Positions 21,832 through 35,682 are shown, counted from the stretch's first letter. The stretch is DNA of 64,000 bases from Paenisporosarcina sp. OV554 (GCF_003058165.1 NZ_QBUC01000007.1:93564-157563); one strand, 5' to 3'. The notes: generated by a model from the sequence alone, not told the origin. Program-made: numbers and translations.

Positions 21832-23907
21832 ATGGCTAGAGAATTCTCCTTAGAGAATACACGTAACATTGGTATCATGGCTCATATTGATGCTGGTAAA
21901 ACAACAACTACTGAGCGTATTCTTTATTACACAGGTCGTATCCACAAAATTGGTGAAACGCATGAAGGTGCATCACAAATGGACTGGATGGAGCAAGAGC
22001 AAGAGCGTGGAATCACGATCACTTCTGCTGCAACAACAGCTGCTTGGAAAGGCCACCGCGTAAACATTATCGATACACCAGGACACGTAGATTTCACTGT
22101 TGAAGTTGAACGTTCACTTCGTGTACTTGATGGTGCTGTAGCGGTTCTTGATGCACAGTCTGGCGTTGAACCACAAACTGAAACAGTATGGCGCCAAGCT
22201 ACAACTTACGGCGTACCACGTATTGTTTTCGTAAACAAAATGGACAAAATCGGGGCTGACTTCCTATATTCTGTAGGAACAATCCACGATCGTTTACAAG
22301 CAAATGCACATCCGATTCAATTAGCAATTGGTGCTGAAGACGATTTTGAAGCTATTATCGACTTAGTCGAAATGAATGCAATTTATTATGGTAACGATGA
22401 AGGAACAGACATCCAAGTGAAAGAAATTCCTGAATCACATATCGAACTTGCAAACGAATGGCGTGAAAAGTTAGTTGAAGGAATTGCTGAACTTGATGAA
22501 GCACTAATGGAAAAATACCTTGGTGGCGAAGAAATCACGAAGGAAGAATTGAAAGCTGCTATCCGTAAAGGAACGCTAAATGTTGAATTCTTCCCTGTAG
22601 TTTGTGGTACTGCTTTCAAAAACAAAGGTGTTCAATTAATGCTTGATGCTGTAATCGACTATCTTCCAGCACCGACAGATGTACCGCCAATGATGGGTAC
22701 TCTTCCGGATTCTGACGAAGAAGTTTTACGTAAACCAGACGATTCAGAGCCTTTCTCTGCATTAGCATTCAAAGTTATGACGGACCCTTACGTTGGTAAA
22801 TTAACGTTCTTCCGCGTATACTCTGGTGTTCTTTCTTCAGGTTCTTACGTACAGAACTCAACTAAAGGTAAACGTGAACGCGTAGGTCGTATCCTACAAA
22901 TGCACGCTAACTCTCGTGAAGAAATTGGTCAAGTTTACTCTGGTGACATTGCTGCAGCAGTTGGTCTTAAAGATACAACTACTGGAGACACATTGTGTGA
23001 CGAGAAACATCTTGTTATCCTTGAGTCTATGGTATTCCCAGAACCAGTTATCTCGTTATCTGTAGAGCCGAAGTCAAAAGCTGACCAAGATAAAATGGGT
23101 CAAGCTTTACAAAAACTTCAAGAGGAAGATCCAACTTTCCGCGCTCATACTGACGTAGAAACTGGACAAGTTATCATCGCTGGTATGGGTGAACTTCACT
23201 TAGATATTATCGTTGATCGTATGCGTCGTGAATTCAAGGTTGAAGCTAACGTGGGCGCGCCACAAGTTTCTTACCGTGAAACATTCCGTGGATCAGCTTC
23301 AGTTGAAGGTAAGTTCGTTCGCCAATCTGGTGGTCGTGGTCAATTCGGACACGTTTGGATTGAATTCTCTCCAAACGAAGAAGGAAAAGGCTTTGAATTC
23401 GAAAACGGAATCGTCGGTGGTGTTGTACCACGTGAATACATCCCAGCTGTTGAAGCAGGTCTTCGTGACTCTTTAAACAATGGTGTAATTGCTGGTTACC
23501 CACTTATTGACATCAAGGCTCGTCTATTCGACGGATCTTACCATGATGTTGACTCGAATGAGATGGCGTTTAAAATTGCTGCTTCAATGGCACTTAAAAA
23601 CGCAGTATCAAAATGTAGCCCAGTACTTCTAGAGCCTATCATGCGCGTAGAAGTAGTTATCCCTGAGGAATACCTTGGCGATATCATGGGTGACATTACA
23701 TCACGTCGAGGACGTGTTGAAGGTATGGACGCTCGTGGAAACGCGCAAGTAGTACGTTCAATGGTTCCTCTTGCTCAAATGTTTGGTTACGCAACTTCAT
23801 TGCGTTCTAACACGCAAGGTCGCGGTGTGTTCTCAATGCACTTTGATCACTATGAAGAAGTACCAAAATCAATTTCTGAAGAAATTATCAAAAAAAATAA
23901 AGGTTAA
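21832..23907 (+). CDS. fusA: Elongation factor G
   Basis: EF-G is the GTPase that drives translocation and, with RRF, ribosome recycling. The 691-aa product from ATG 21832 starts [20 protein letters not shown] and has the P-loop [12 protein letters not shown]. The G domain motifs DTPGHVDF and NKMDK follow, and domains III-V are complete. A GTG-led extension to 21808 is rejected because AAGGAG lies inside it. Confidence 0.98.
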   Translation: MAREFSLENTRNIGIMAHIDAGKTTTTERILYYTGRIHKIGETHEGASQMDWMEQEQERGITITSAATTAAWKGHRVNIIDTPGHVDFTVEVERSLRVLDGAVAVLDAQSGVEPQTETVWRQATTYGVPRIVFVNKMDKIGADFLYSVGTIHDRLQANAHPIQLAIGAEDDFEAIIDLVEMNAIYYGNDEGTDIQVKEIPESHIELANEWREKLVEGIAELDEALMEKYLGGEEITKEELKAAIRKGTLNVEFFPVVCGTAFKNKGVQLMLDAVIDYLPAPTDVPPMMGTLPDSDEEVLRKPDDSEPFSALAFKVMTDPYVGKLTFFRVYSGVLSSGSYVQNSTKGKRERVGRILQMHANSREEIGQVYSGDIAAAVGLKDTTTGDTLCDEKHLVILESMVFPEPVISLSVEPKSKADQDKMGQALQKLQEEDPTFRAHTDVETGQVIIAGMGELHLDIIVDRMRREFKVEANVGAPQVSYRETFRGSASVEGKFVRQSGGRGQFGHVWIEFSPNEEGKGFEFENGIVGGVVPREYIPAVEAGLRDSLNNGVIAGYPLIDIKARLFDGSYHDVDSNEMAFKIAASMALKNAVSKCSPVLLEPIMRVEVVIPEEYLGDIMGDITSRRGRVEGMDARGNAQVVRSMVPLAQMFGYATSLRSNTQGRGVFSMHFDHYEEVPKSISEEIIKKNKG

Positions 23908-24028
23908 TTATTGAAGTTTGATTTTTAATCTTGTATAACTAAATTTGTGAGGTATGAATGATGGTGGATCTAGACCATCATTATTCATACTAAAAACTAA
24001 ACATTTAAATTTGAGGAGGACTTCTATA

Positions 24029-25216
24029 ATGGCAAAAGCTAAATTTGATCGTTCTAAAACACATGCGAATATTGGTACAATTGGTCACGTTGACCATGGT
24101 AAAACAACTTTAACAGCTGCAATCGCAACAGTTCTTGCAAAACGCTCTGGTGGTACTGCAATGAGCTACGCACAAATCGATAATGCTCCTGAAGAAAAAG
24201 AGCGCGGAATCACAATCAACACTTCTCACGTTGAATATGAAACTGCTTCTCGTCACTATGCACACGTTGACTGCCCAGGACATGCCGATTATGTTAAGAA
24301 CATGATCACTGGTGCTGCACAAATGGACGGCGGAATCTTAGTAGTATCTGCTGCTGACGGCCCAATGCCACAAACTCGTGAGCACATCCTTCTTTCACGT
24401 CAAGTTGGTGTTCCTTACTTAGTAGTCTTCATGAACAAATGTGACATGGTAGACGACGAAGAATTACTTGAATTAGTAGAAATGGAAGTTCGTGATCTTC
24501 TTTCTGATTATGATTTCCCTGGCGACGACATTCCAGTAATCAAAGGTTCAGCTCTTAAAGCATTAGAAGGCGAAGAAAAATGGGAAGAGAAAATCGTTGA
24601 ATTAATGGACGCTGTTGACTCTTATATCCCAACTCCAGAACGTCAAACTGACAAACCATTCATGATGCCTGTTGAGGATGTATTCTCAATCACAGGTCGT
24701 GGTACAGTTGCAACTGGTCGTGTTGAGCGTGGACAAGTTAAAGTTGGAGACTCTGTTGATATCATCGGTATAGTTGAAGAGCCGAAATCAACTACAGTAA
24801 CTGGCGTTGAAATGTTCCGTAAACTTCTTGACTATGCAGAAGCTGGTGACAACATCGGTGCTCTTCTTCGTGGAGTATCTCGTGAAGATATCCAACGTGG
24901 ACAAGTATTGGCTAAACCAGGTACAATTACTCCACATACTGAATTCAAAGCAGAAGTTTATGTTTTATCAAAAGAAGAAGGTGGACGTCATACTCCATTC
25001 TTCACTAACTACCGTCCTCAGTTCTACTTCCGTACAACTGACGTAACTGGTATCTGTAACTTACCTGAAGGCGTTGAAATGGTTATGCCTGGAGACAACA
25101 TCGAAATGACTGTTGCTCTTATCGCTCCAATCGCGCTTGAAGAAGGTACTAAGTTCTCTATCCGTGAGGGTGGACGTACTGTTGGTGCTGGTGTAGTTGC
25201 GACTATCACTAAATAA
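24029..25216 (+). CDS. tuf: Elongation factor Tu
   Basis: EF-Tu delivers aminoacyl-tRNA to the ribosome. The 395 residues from ATG 24029 (after GAGGAGGACTTCTATA) include the P-loop [11 protein letters not shown], switch [14 protein letters not shown] and NKCDMVDD. The codons are strongly biased, as expected of a very highly expressed gene. It ends the str operon and is followed by a terminator. Confidence 0.99.
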   Translation: MAKAKFDRSKTHANIGTIGHVDHGKTTLTAAIATVLAKRSGGTAMSYAQIDNAPEEKERGITINTSHVEYETASRHYAHVDCPGHADYVKNMITGAAQMDGGILVVSAADGPMPQTREHILLSRQVGVPYLVVFMNKCDMVDDEELLELVEMEVRDLLSDYDFPGDDIPVIKGSALKALEGEEKWEEKIVELMDAVDSYIPTPERQTDKPFMMPVEDVFSITGRGTVATGRVERGQVKVGDSVDIIGIVEEPKSTTVTGVEMFRKLLDYAEAGDNIGALLRGVSREDIQRGQVLAKPGTITPHTEFKAEVYVLSKEEGGRHTPFFTNYRPQFYFRTTDVTGICNLPEGVEMVMPGDNIEMTVALIAPIALEEGTKFSIREGGRTVGAGVVATITK

Positions 25217-25228
25217 TCAATAATTTCT

Positions 25229-25265
25229 AAAGACCTTGCCGGGACGCTGGCAAGGTCTTTTTTTG
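25229..25265 (+). terminator. Terminator after tuf
   Basis: AAGACCTTGCC (from 25230) pairs perfectly with GGCAAGGTCTT, followed by a run of Ts. Confidence 0.93.
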
Positions 25266-25493
25266 TTTTCTATTTAACTAAATTTCTTAGATTGAGATTA
25301 TCTAAAAAAATATTTTGGAGGCAATTACGATACGTTACAGAAAAATAATCTACTCTATTTTTGCATGTTTCAACTATTTTGAAAATAAATTTTAAAATAG
25401 TTCTATATCTTAAGAACGTTATTCTAATAACAATGTAAACGGATACATAAATTAGGAATATTCTAAATAGACTGATAAACAAGAAAAGGTCGA

Positions 25494-25522
25494 TTGACAA
25501 GGTATCGAATAGACGATACGAT
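25494..25522 (+). promoter_or_regulatory. SigA promoter of the ilv-leu operon
   Basis: TTGACA (25494-25499), 17-bp spacer, TACGAT (25517-25522). The preceding 25266-25493 is AT-rich and holds no gene. Less consensus candidates lie further on, for example TTGACG at 25679. Confidence 0.7.
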
Positions 25523-25585
25523 AGCAACAATTTACTTTTAGTAAAGACCTAATAAGAAGAAAATTGATGAATAATACTCGATGGA

Positions 25586-25600
25586 ATATTTCAGAAATTC
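25586..25600. promoter_or_regulatory. Possible CodY box
   Basis: The centre TTTCAGAAA resembles the CodY consensus AATTTTCWGAAAATT with 11 of 15 matches. A second 11/15 match, centred on TTTTGAAAA, lies at 25373-25387 upstream of the promoter. CodY control of ilv-leu is known in B. subtilis; binding here is a guess. Confidence 0.3.
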
Positions 25601-25689
25601 AGCAATACAATAGCAGGAAGATAAATTTCCTTGGAAAATATTTGTTTTGATAGAAACTAGGGACATATATTTAAATCATTGACGAGGTT

Positions 25690-25962
25690 AAAGTAAATGG
25701 AATTTGTATTCACAGAGAACCGGTACAGGTGGAAGCCGGTAATACACCCATTTGCGACATCCCCTCTGAGTGGAATGCTGAAAGGTATATACCGTTTAGG
25801 CTTTCCCGGTAATCTGCACCAAAAGATTATCGTTATCAACGGATAAGCATTGCTTGTCCATGAGGCTGCGGATACGCAGTGAAATAGGGTGGTACCATGA
25901 AGCTTTTTCATCCCTATACAAAGAACATGTTTCTTTGTGTAGGGATGGAAAAGCTTTTTTAT
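25690..25962 (+). promoter_or_regulatory. T-box leader of the ilv-leu operon, probable Ile (AUC) specifier
   Basis: The T-box core AGGGTGGTACCATG is at 25886-25899 and a long terminator follows (about 25900-25958, ending in a T-run). When aligned to the cysteine T-box of this window, where TGC is followed by ACCTCTGAG, the specifier here is ATC (25759-25761), followed by CCCTCTGAG. The UGGU bulge fits an A73 discriminator, as in tRNA-Ile and tRNA-Leu. The B. subtilis operon uses a Leu specifier, so an Ile reading would be a difference. Confidence 0.85.
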
Positions 25963-25994
25963 TTCACAAAAGTTACAAAAAGGAGGCGGAAGGA

Positions 25995-27722
25995 TTGAAA
26001 GTAACCATGAAGGTAACAGATGTAGCCCAACAGGAACAGCAATTGAGAGGTGCTGATGTCTTGATTCAGTCTTTAAAACAACAAGGTGTTGATTTGATTT
26101 TTGGTTATCCAGGAGGAGCTGTGCTACCGATTTATGATGCCCTTCATAAAAATCCTATCCGTCATGTACTTGCAAGACATGAGCAAGGTGCGATACATGC
26201 CGCTGAAGGTTATGCGCGAGTCTCCGGAAAAACAGGGGTTGTGATTGCTACATCGGGACCAGGCGCAACAAACTTGGTGACAGGAATTGCTGATGCGATG
26301 CTCGATTCACTTCCACTGGTGATCATTACAGGTCAGGTTGCATCTTCAGTAATTGGAACGGATGCTTTCCAGGAAGCGGACATTGTAGGCATTACGCAAC
26401 CCATTACAAAACATAATTATCAGGTTAAGGATATACAAAACTTGCCACGAATCATCAAGGAGGCATTTTATATTGCTTCCACGGGACGTCCAGGACCTGT
26501 CGTGATAGATATACCGAAAGATATTTCAGCAGAGGTATTCAAAACAAGCGGAGTGGGGGATGAGGAAGTATATTTGCCTGGTTACCAACCAACTAGGAGT
26601 CCAAACTATCTTCAAATTCAAAAAGCAATTCAGGTATTATCTCGAGCAAAAAAACCACTTATTCTTGCGGGTGCAGGTATCCTTACCGCTAAAGCTACAG
26701 AAGAATTAAAGGAATTTGTGGAACGCTATCAGATTCCCGTGGTTAATACATTACTAGGGCTAGGAAGCATAGAGGGCAGTCACAAATTGTTTCTCGGAAT
26801 GGCAGGAATGCATGGAACCTATACAGCAAATACAGCAATCTGTGAATGTGATGTACTAATAAACATCGGCGCTCGTTTCGATGATCGTTTGACTGGCAAT
26901 CTTGCTCATTTTGCACCAAATGCAGTAGTGATTCATATTGACATCGATCCTGCTGAAATCGGAAAGAATGTACCGACTGCGATTCCGATTGTGGCAGACG
27001 CTAAGGACGCATTGCAGGCGTTAAATCAAACATTTGCAGGTCCAGATACAGGAAAATGGCTGGAAGGTTTATCAGATAACACAGAGAAATATCCACTTTT
27101 CTATAAAGCGGATAAGCAACGGGGAATTCTTCCTCAGCAAGCAATTGAATTGATCCACCGATTAACTAAAGGTGATGCAATTGTCACGACAGACGTTGGC
27201 CAGCATCAAATGTGGGCGGCCCAATATTATTCATTTAATCATCCACATAATTGGGTAACTTCAGGAGGGTTAGGAACGATGGGCTTTGGCTTCCCTGCTG
27301 CAATTGGGGCACAACTTGCGAAGCCGAATTCTAAAGTAATCTCTATCGTAGGAGACGCAGGATTTCAAATGACCTTGCAGGAATTATCCCTGTTGCAGGA
27401 ATTACGTCTTCCAGTGAAAATCGTCATTTTAAACAATCGATGTCTTGGCATGGTGAGACAGTGGCAGGAAACATTCTACGAAGAACGTTATTCACAGTCG
27501 CTAATACATGTTCAACCAGACTTTGTGAAACTGGCACAGGCTTATGATATTCAAGGCTACAAAGTTGAAACAATGGAAGAAGCAGAAGCAGTGTTTACGG
27601 AAGCCTTTAATTCCAATGAACCTGCGCTAATTGATTGCCGGGTGGTGCAAATGGAAAACGTCTATCCAATGGTCGCACCAGGGAGAGGGCTGAATGAGAT
27701 GATTGGAGTGAGTGGCGAGTGA
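25995..27722 (+). CDS. ilvB: Acetolactate synthase large subunit
   Basis: AHAS makes acetolactate and acetohydroxybutyrate, the first common step to Val/Leu and Ile. The 575-residue protein has the ThDP-enzyme N-terminus ([14 protein letters not shown], with glutamate in [15 protein letters not shown]). It also has the central FAD/GARFDDR region and the C-terminal ThDP motif ([15 protein letters not shown]). The TTG at 25995 is set eight bases after AGGAGG; ATG 26007 is an alternative. The stop overlaps the GTG of ilvH. Confidence 0.97.
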   Translation: MKVTMKVTDVAQQEQQLRGADVLIQSLKQQGVDLIFGYPGGAVLPIYDALHKNPIRHVLARHEQGAIHAAEGYARVSGKTGVVIATSGPGATNLVTGIADAMLDSLPLVIITGQVASSVIGTDAFQEADIVGITQPITKHNYQVKDIQNLPRIIKEAFYIASTGRPGPVVIDIPKDISAEVFKTSGVGDEEVYLPGYQPTRSPNYLQIQKAIQVLSRAKKPLILAGAGILTAKATEELKEFVERYQIPVVNTLLGLGSIEGSHKLFLGMAGMHGTYTANTAICECDVLINIGARFDDRLTGNLAHFAPNAVVIHIDIDPAEIGKNVPTAIPIVADAKDALQALNQTFAGPDTGKWLEGLSDNTEKYPLFYKADKQRGILPQQAIELIHRLTKGDAIVTTDVGQHQMWAAQYYSFNHPHNWVTSGGLGTMGFGFPAAIGAQLAKPNSKVISIVGDAGFQMTLQELSLLQELRLPVKIVILNNRCLGMVRQWQETFYEERYSQSLIHVQPDFVKLAQAYDIQGYKVETMEEAEAVFTEAFNSNEPALIDCRVVQMENVYPMVAPGRGLNEMIGVSGE

Positions 27723-28228
27723 AACGGATAATAACAGCTACGGTAATCAATCAAAGTGGCGTAATGAACCGCGTTACAGGCCTTTTAATGAAAAGGCAGT
27801 TCAATATTGAAAGTATTTCAGTTGGTCACACTGAACAGGCGGGAATGTCAAAAATGACGTTTGTAGTCAATGTTGAAGATGAAGGGAAACTTGAACAGCT
27901 TCTGAAACAGCTGCAGAAACAAATTGATGTGATCAAAGTTAATGATATAACAGACAGAGCGATTGTCATGAGGGAATTGGCACTCGTCAAAGTAGTCACT
28001 CCACCATCCGTCAGAAATGAAATTTACAGTATTGTTGAACCATTTCGAGCGACAGTAGTGGATATGAGCAAAAATATTACCACATTTCAAGTGATTGGCC
28101 ACCCAGAAAAAATTGAAGCGTTCATTGATTTAATGAAACCATATGGCATTAAGGAACTAACTAGTTCAGGTGTTTCAGCATTTGTTCGGGAGACGCAAAA
28201 ATCAAATACAGAAAAACTATCAATTTAA
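27719..28228 (+). CDS. ilvH: Acetolactate synthase small (regulatory) subunit
   Basis: This subunit activates AHAS and confers valine feedback inhibition. It has 169 aa. An N-terminal ACT domain is visible ([20 protein letters not shown], with FNIESISVG), and the C-terminal ALS_ss_C domain follows. The GTG start overlaps the ilvB stop by four bases, which suggests translational coupling and a fixed subunit ratio. Confidence 0.96.
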   Translation: MKRIITATVINQSGVMNRVTGLLMKRQFNIESISVGHTEQAGMSKMTFVVNVEDEGKLEQLLKQLQKQIDVIKVNDITDRAIVMRELALVKVVTPPSVRNEIYSIVEPFRATVVDMSKNITTFQVIGHPEKIEAFIDLMKPYGIKELTSSGVSAFVRETQKSNTEKLSI

Positions 28229-28253
28229 ATTAAAAAACCAAGGGGGAATTTAA

Positions 28254-30813
<2,560 letters not shown>

Positions 30814-30839
30814 AAAAATAGGAACAGGAGGAATTTACA

Positions 30840-31940
30840 ATGGAAAAAACGATAGCAGTATTGCCTGGAGACGGGATCGGACCAGAAGTTACAAAAGCGG
30901 CAGTTAAGGTGCTGCAAACCATTGGAATGCGTTATGGTCATACTTTCCATTTTAAGCACGCGGCAATCGGTGGTGAAGCGGTAGATAAGTATAGAAATCC
31001 GCTGCCTCAGGAAACCCTGGATGTTTGTGAAGCCAGCGATGCGATCCTACTAGGTGCAGTTGGAGGGGCTAAATGGGACCAACAACCTTCTCACTTACGG
31101 CCAGAAAGAGGGCTTTTGAACATCCGAAAGCATTTTGATTTGTTCGCGAATATCCGTCCAGTAAAAGCTATCCCTTCACTTTTAAGCTCATCACCCTTAA
31201 AAGATGATGTAGCCAAAGATGTAGACATGGTGATTGTAAGGGAATTGACGAGCGGCTTGTATTTCGGTGAACCAAAACGACACTCTGATAAGTCTGGAGT
31301 TGATACCCTAGTCTATACAAGGGAAGAAATAGAGCGCGTAGTCAATCAAGCGTTTGAAATTGCTCGCACACGGAGAGGCAAAGTAACTTCTATCGATAAA
31401 GCCAATGTTCTTGAGACGAGCAAGTTATGGCGTGAAGTTGTAGAAGAACGTAAGAAAGCCTATCCTGATATCGAAGTGGAGCATATGCTTGTTGATTCTG
31501 CAGCCATGAAGCTGATTACCAATCCTCGTACATTTGATGTGATCGTTACTGAAAACCTGTTCGGTGATATTTTGAGTGATGAAGCATCCGTAATCACGGG
31601 ATCTCTCGGCATGTTGCCTTCTGCTAGTATCCGTTCCGATGGCTTTGGGATGTACGAGCCAGTTCACGGTTCTGCACCTGACATTGTTGGACACAACAAA
31701 GCGAATCCTTCTGGAGCTATTTTGTCTGCAGCGATGATGTTGAAACATTCTTTCGGTCTTCAATCGGAAGCATTGGTGATCGAAGAAGCTGTATTAAGCG
31801 TATTAAGAGATGGCTATTGCACGGGTGACTTGTTTACAGAAGGAAAACGCGTCGTCTCCACTGAAACTTTCGTCACGAAAGTCATTGAAGAACTTGAAAG
31901 AGAGTTTGTATCTGAACACATTATGTACTCATATGTCTAG
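30840..31940 (+). CDS. leuB: 3-isopropylmalate dehydrogenase
   Basis: LeuB oxidatively decarboxylates 3-isopropylmalate with NAD+. The 366 residues include the N-terminal LPGDGIGPEV, the substrate-binding RPERGLL arginine motif and the dehydrogenase signature ENLFGDILSDEASVITGSLG. AACAGGAGGAATTTAC precedes the ATG. Confidence 0.97.
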   Translation: MEKTIAVLPGDGIGPEVTKAAVKVLQTIGMRYGHTFHFKHAAIGGEAVDKYRNPLPQETLDVCEASDAILLGAVGGAKWDQQPSHLRPERGLLNIRKHFDLFANIRPVKAIPSLLSSSPLKDDVAKDVDMVIVRELTSGLYFGEPKRHSDKSGVDTLVYTREEIERVVNQAFEIARTRRGKVTSIDKANVLETSKLWREVVEERKKAYPDIEVEHMLVDSAAMKLITNPRTFDVIVTENLFGDILSDEASVITGSLGMLPSASIRSDGFGMYEPVHGSAPDIVGHNKANPSGAILSAAMMLKHSFGLQSEALVIEEAVLSVLRDGYCTGDLFTEGKRVVSTETFVTKVIEELEREFVSEHIMYSYV

Positions 31941-31958
31941 TTAATGGAGGAGAAACTT

Positions 31959-33377
31959 ATGCAAAAAACGATTATTGAAAAGATATGGGAACAACATATT
32001 GTTTACGAAGAACAGGGAAAGCCGGATCTCCTATATATAGATCTTCATTTATTGCACGAAGTTACTTCTCCCCAAGCATTTGAAGGTTTGCGTCTTAATA
32101 ATCGGAAGGTTCGACGACCAGATTTATGCTTTGCGACTATGGATCATAACGTACCAACGAGAAACCGTGAAACCATAAAGGATCCGATTTCCCTAATACA
32201 GATTAAAACCCTACAGGAGAATTGCGAAGAGTTCGGTGTGCCGCTTGCTGGAATCAATCATCCAGATCAAGGGATTGTTCATGTCATCGGACCTGAGCTC
32301 GGGTTGACCCAGCCAGGTAAAACCATCGTTTGTGGGGACAGCCATACCTCCACTCACGGAGCATTTGGTGCATTAGCATTTGGTATCGGGACAAGTGAAG
32401 TGGAGCATGTGCTTTCGACTCAAACCCTTTGGCAATCTAAACCCAAAACAATGGAGATACGCATCAATGGACAACTTGGTTTCGGTGTAACGGCTAAGGA
32501 TGTCATTTTGGCGATTATTGCTAAGTTCGGTATTGATATGGGAACAGGTCACATTATAGAGTACACAGGTGAAGCCATCCGCAACTTAACGATGGAACAA
32601 CGAATGACAATTTGTAATATGTCTATTGAAGCAGGGGCTCGCGCAGGGTTAATTAGTCCGGATGAAAAAACAGTGGAGTACTTAAGAGGACGAAGACATG
32701 TTCCACAAGGCGCTGATTTTGATAAAGAAGCAGCGTATTGGTTATCACTTGCAAGCGATTCGGCAGCAACATACGATGTATCGTTGAGCATTCATTGTGA
32801 TGAAATATCTCCATTCGTCACATGGGGTACTAATCCTTCGATGGGTACTGGCATTGCAGGACATGTACCTTATGCAGCTGATTTCGAAAGCCAGGCAGAT
32901 CGTGAAGCGTTGCATCAAGCACTTGCATATATGAATCTTGAAGAAGGTACGCCGATGTCTTCAATAGCTATTCAACATGTCTTTATCGGTTCTTGTACCA
33001 ATGCAAGGTTAGGAGACTTACAGGCAGCAAGTAAGGTCGTAGAAGGTAAAAAAGTGCATCCTTCTGTAACAGCTATCGTCGTTCCAGGTTCCGCATCTGT
33101 AAAACGAGCAGCGGAAGAGGAAGGCTTGGATAAAATATTCCTTGAAGCTGGATTTGAATGGCGTGAAACGGGTTGCAGTATGTGTCTAGCGATGAATGAT
33201 GATGCGGTTCCAGCAGGTGAACGCTGCGCTTCAACTTCCAACAGAAACTTTGAAGGACGCCAAGGAGCGGGATCGATGACACATCTTGTTAGTCCAGTCA
33301 TGGCGGCAGCTGCTGCCATAGAAGGTCATTTCACAGACATTCGAACGTATATACGTGAAGTAGTGTCAACATCATGA
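31959..33377 (+). CDS. leuC: 3-isopropylmalate dehydratase large subunit
   Basis: With LeuD this subunit isomerises 2- to 3-isopropylmalate and carries a [4Fe-4S] cluster. The 472-residue protein has the motifs [36 protein letters not shown] and [11 protein letters not shown], which supply the three cluster cysteines. ATG 31959 is preferred over 31944 because GGAGGAG lies between the two. Confidence 0.97.
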   Translation: MQKTIIEKIWEQHIVYEEQGKPDLLYIDLHLLHEVTSPQAFEGLRLNNRKVRRPDLCFATMDHNVPTRNRETIKDPISLIQIKTLQENCEEFGVPLAGINHPDQGIVHVIGPELGLTQPGKTIVCGDSHTSTHGAFGALAFGIGTSEVEHVLSTQTLWQSKPKTMEIRINGQLGFGVTAKDVILAIIAKFGIDMGTGHIIEYTGEAIRNLTMEQRMTICNMSIEAGARAGLISPDEKTVEYLRGRRHVPQGADFDKEAAYWLSLASDSAATYDVSLSIHCDEISPFVTWGTNPSMGTGIAGHVPYAADFESQADREALHQALAYMNLEEGTPMSSIAIQHVFIGSCTNARLGDLQAASKVVEGKKVHPSVTAIVVPGSASVKRAAEEEGLDKIFLEAGFEWRETGCSMCLAMNDDAVPAGERCASTSNRNFEGRQGAGSMTHLVSPVMAAAAAIEGHFTDIRTYIREVVSTS

Positions 33378-33403
33378 ACTTAACGAGCGAGGGGGGTATA
33401 CAA

Positions 33404-33994
33404 GTGAAGCCGATTAATAAAATTGTAAGCGTCATAACACCGCTTGATCGGAAAAATGTAGACACAGATCAAATCATTTCAAAGGAATTTTTGAAACGCA
33501 TTGAGCGTACAGGTTTTGGCAAGTATTTATTTCATCATTGGCGCTTCTCTTCGGACGGAAAACTAGTAGAAGATTTTGTGCTTAATGATTCACGGTATAG
33601 AGGGTCAGAGATCTTAGTGGTTCAAGAGAATTTCGGTTGCGGCTCCTCACGCGAGCATGCGCCCTGGGCAATCCAAGATTACGGATTTAATGTAGTTATT
33701 GCACCAAGCTTTGCAGATATTTTTTATAATAATTGTGTGAAGAATGGCATTCTGCCGATTCGACTGCAGGGATTCCAAGTGGATGAACTTATTCGCAAAG
33801 GGAAAGCTCAGGAATATAAGGTGGTCATAAACTTGCAAGAGCAGACTGTTGAAGGACAAGCTGGCATCGTCTATGAATTTGCAATCGATCCCTACTGGAA
33901 AGAGATGCTTTTAAATGGATGGGATGAAATTGCATTAACGTTCCAGTATGATGCATACATCGCGGAGTATGAGCAAAAGACACATCTACTGTAA
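33404..33994 (+). CDS. leuD: 3-isopropylmalate dehydratase small subunit
   Basis: The small swivelling-domain partner of LeuC has 196 aa from the GTG at 33404 after GAGGGGGG. The motif ENFGCGSSREHAPWA and the segment IAPSFADIFYNNC are diagnostic. An ATG at 33374 overlapping the leuC stop would add ten residues and cannot be excluded. Confidence 0.95.
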   Translation: MKPINKIVSVITPLDRKNVDTDQIISKEFLKRIERTGFGKYLFHHWRFSSDGKLVEDFVLNDSRYRGSEILVVQENFGCGSSREHAPWAIQDYGFNVVIAPSFADIFYNNCVKNGILPIRLQGFQVDELIRKGKAQEYKVVINLQEQTVEGQAGIVYEFAIDPYWKEMLLNGWDEIALTFQYDAYIAEYEQKTHLL

Positions 33995-35011
33995 ATGACT
34001 TTTAAAGGAGATGGGATTATTGGGGATTACTATGGAACCGAAGGAATATACAACGCTTTTGAAAAACTAGCAACTATTGTCCACCGCACACCGTGTAAAC
34101 AATCAAGCACATTGAATAGCATCAGTGGCAGTAAAGTTTATTTGAAACTTGAAAATCTACAGAAAACAGGTTCTTTCAAAGTCCGTGGCGCATTCAATAA
34201 AATTAGTCAATTATCCGATGAGGAAAACGCAAAAGGGATTATTGCTGCTTCAGCGGGAAATCACGCGCAAGGTGTGGCTCTCGCGTGTAGAGAAAAAGGA
34301 ATACCGGTAATTATCTTTATGCCTGAAACGACACCACAAGCAAAGGTAATGGCTACACGACAATATGGGGCGGACGTTCGACTTGTTGGAAATAATTTTG
34401 ATGAAGCCTATTCAGCTTCAAAGAAACACCAACTTCTAACTGGAGCAACATTCGTTCATCCTTTTGATGACTTGGCAATTATTGAAGGTCAAGCAACGGT
34501 AGCAATGGAAATGCTCCAACAATGTCCAGACCTCGATACCATCATTGTTCCAACAGGAGGGGGTGGCTTGCTTGCGGGGACGGCACTTGCGGTTAAATTA
34601 ATCCGTCCGTCAGTGCGTGTCATTGGAGTTCAGGCTCAAGTAACTTCCCCCATTGCAGCGAGTTTCCGAGACACCAACTTTGTTTCAAATGCGTTTTCAC
34701 CGACCATGGCAGAAGGCATTAATGTAAGAGTACCAGGCAAGCTGACGACAAAAATTATTCAAGCTTATGTTGATGACGTGATTACAGTAACTGAAGAGGA
34801 AATTGCTTCATCTATCCTCTTTATGCTAGAACGCGAAAAAATGTTAGTTGAAGGCGCTGGGGCAGCTGCAGTGGCTGTCGCTCTTCATCATCGCCTCCCA
34901 AGTACCTCGTCTAGTACAGGGGTTATTGTAAGTGGAGGCAATTACGATATTGGCAAATTAGATGAGTGTCTTAAAACTGCAACAGGTATAGTTGTAGCAA
35001 GTTCATTTTAA
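33995..35011 (+). CDS. ilvA: Threonine dehydratase, short form without ACT domain
   Basis: This PLP enzyme deaminates threonine to 2-ketobutyrate, the entry to isoleucine. The PLP lysine motif GSFKVRGAFNK, the SAGNHAQGVA motif and the phosphate loop TGGGGLLAG are present. The protein is 338 aa and ends at VASSF, so the roughly 80-residue regulatory ACT domain of the B. subtilis IlvA (422 aa) is missing. Its length resembles catabolic TdcB enzymes. The ATG directly follows the leuD stop without its own good Shine-Dalgarno; AAAGGAGATGG lies just inside the gene. Confidence 0.92.
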   Translation: MTFKGDGIIGDYYGTEGIYNAFEKLATIVHRTPCKQSSTLNSISGSKVYLKLENLQKTGSFKVRGAFNKISQLSDEENAKGIIAASAGNHAQGVALACREKGIPVIIFMPETTPQAKVMATRQYGADVRLVGNNFDEAYSASKKHQLLTGATFVHPFDDLAIIEGQATVAMEMLQQCPDLDTIIVPTGGGGLLAGTALAVKLIRPSVRVIGVQAQVTSPIAASFRDTNFVSNAFSPTMAEGINVRVPGKLTTKIIQAYVDDVITVTEEEIASSILFMLEREKMLVEGAGAAAVAVALHHRLPSTSSSTGVIVSGGNYDIGKLDECLKTATGIVVASSF

Positions 35012-35018
35012 TAGTTGA

Positions 35019-35047
35019 AACCCTTCGCTGTTGTGCGAAGGGTTTTC
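35019..35047 (+). terminator. Terminator of the ilv-leu operon
   Basis: AACCCTTCGC (35019-35028) pairs with GCGAAGGGTT (35035-35044), followed by a T-rich run. Confidence 0.9.
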
Positions 35048-35682
35048 TTATTGAATAAAGAAATTTATCATTTAGGTCTACTAAAGTGCAATCACTTTTC
35101 CTCAGGTTTCCGGGGAGCTTGGGAAAGCATCAGGCTGCACCTTTGCCTAATGAAGAAGTTAAGTGGTGGATATGACGATGTCACATCCACCACTTACTAT
35201 TACAGTAATCTTGCGGCTCAGTTGCTTTCGTCGCTCTGGATGCGTCCGAAGCAGACTGGAAACCTTTTTGCATAAAAGTAATTATTATCTGCTACCGTTT
35301 ATAATTCCATTAAATTAAGTGCCACTTCCAGAGTCGTAGTCTCGAAAATAAATTAAGAAGAAAGAGGTCGAAATATCATCTTCTGCAAATATCTCTAGAA
35401 AGTTAGCGACGCTTCTCTAGTAAACCAAAATTTTAAATCTTTTGAGCGTCTAGATACCTAGCGAGCGAAGAACGCGACCCACCGCAGAATGATCCCCTTT
35501 GTTCTTAGAATAAGAAAGAATGGAATTTTGGAATGCCGTTCATTGTATTTTTATAGATTTGCGAATAGAAACGACAAAACAGCACGTAGGAAACAAATCG
35601 TCAGTCAGAGGTGCTTCGCTTCAGCAGAATGCCCTCGTTATATTCAGACTTTTCGAGCTTCAGTCAAACCAATGACTTACTA
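35048..35682. other. Gene-free stretch between ilvA and the YuiF-type gene
   Basis: No convincing gene is seen. Open frames at 35015-35275 and 35489-35686 resemble nothing recognisable and lack ribosome sites. The stretch contains a long non-terminator hairpin (separate entry) and otherwise looks like decayed or non-coding sequence. Confidence 0.6.
35161..35195. repeat. Long imperfect inverted repeat in non-coding DNA
   Basis: The arms AAGTGGTGGATATGAC (35161-35176) and GTCACATCCACCACTT (35180-35195) pair over 16 positions with a single A/C mismatch and a 3-nt loop. There is no following T-run. Confidence 0.8.

Noticed and set aside
35015..35275. Open frame of 86 codons after ilvA
   Set aside because: It begins inside the ilv terminator, has no ribosome site and resembles no protein; the terminator and a long hairpin fall within it.
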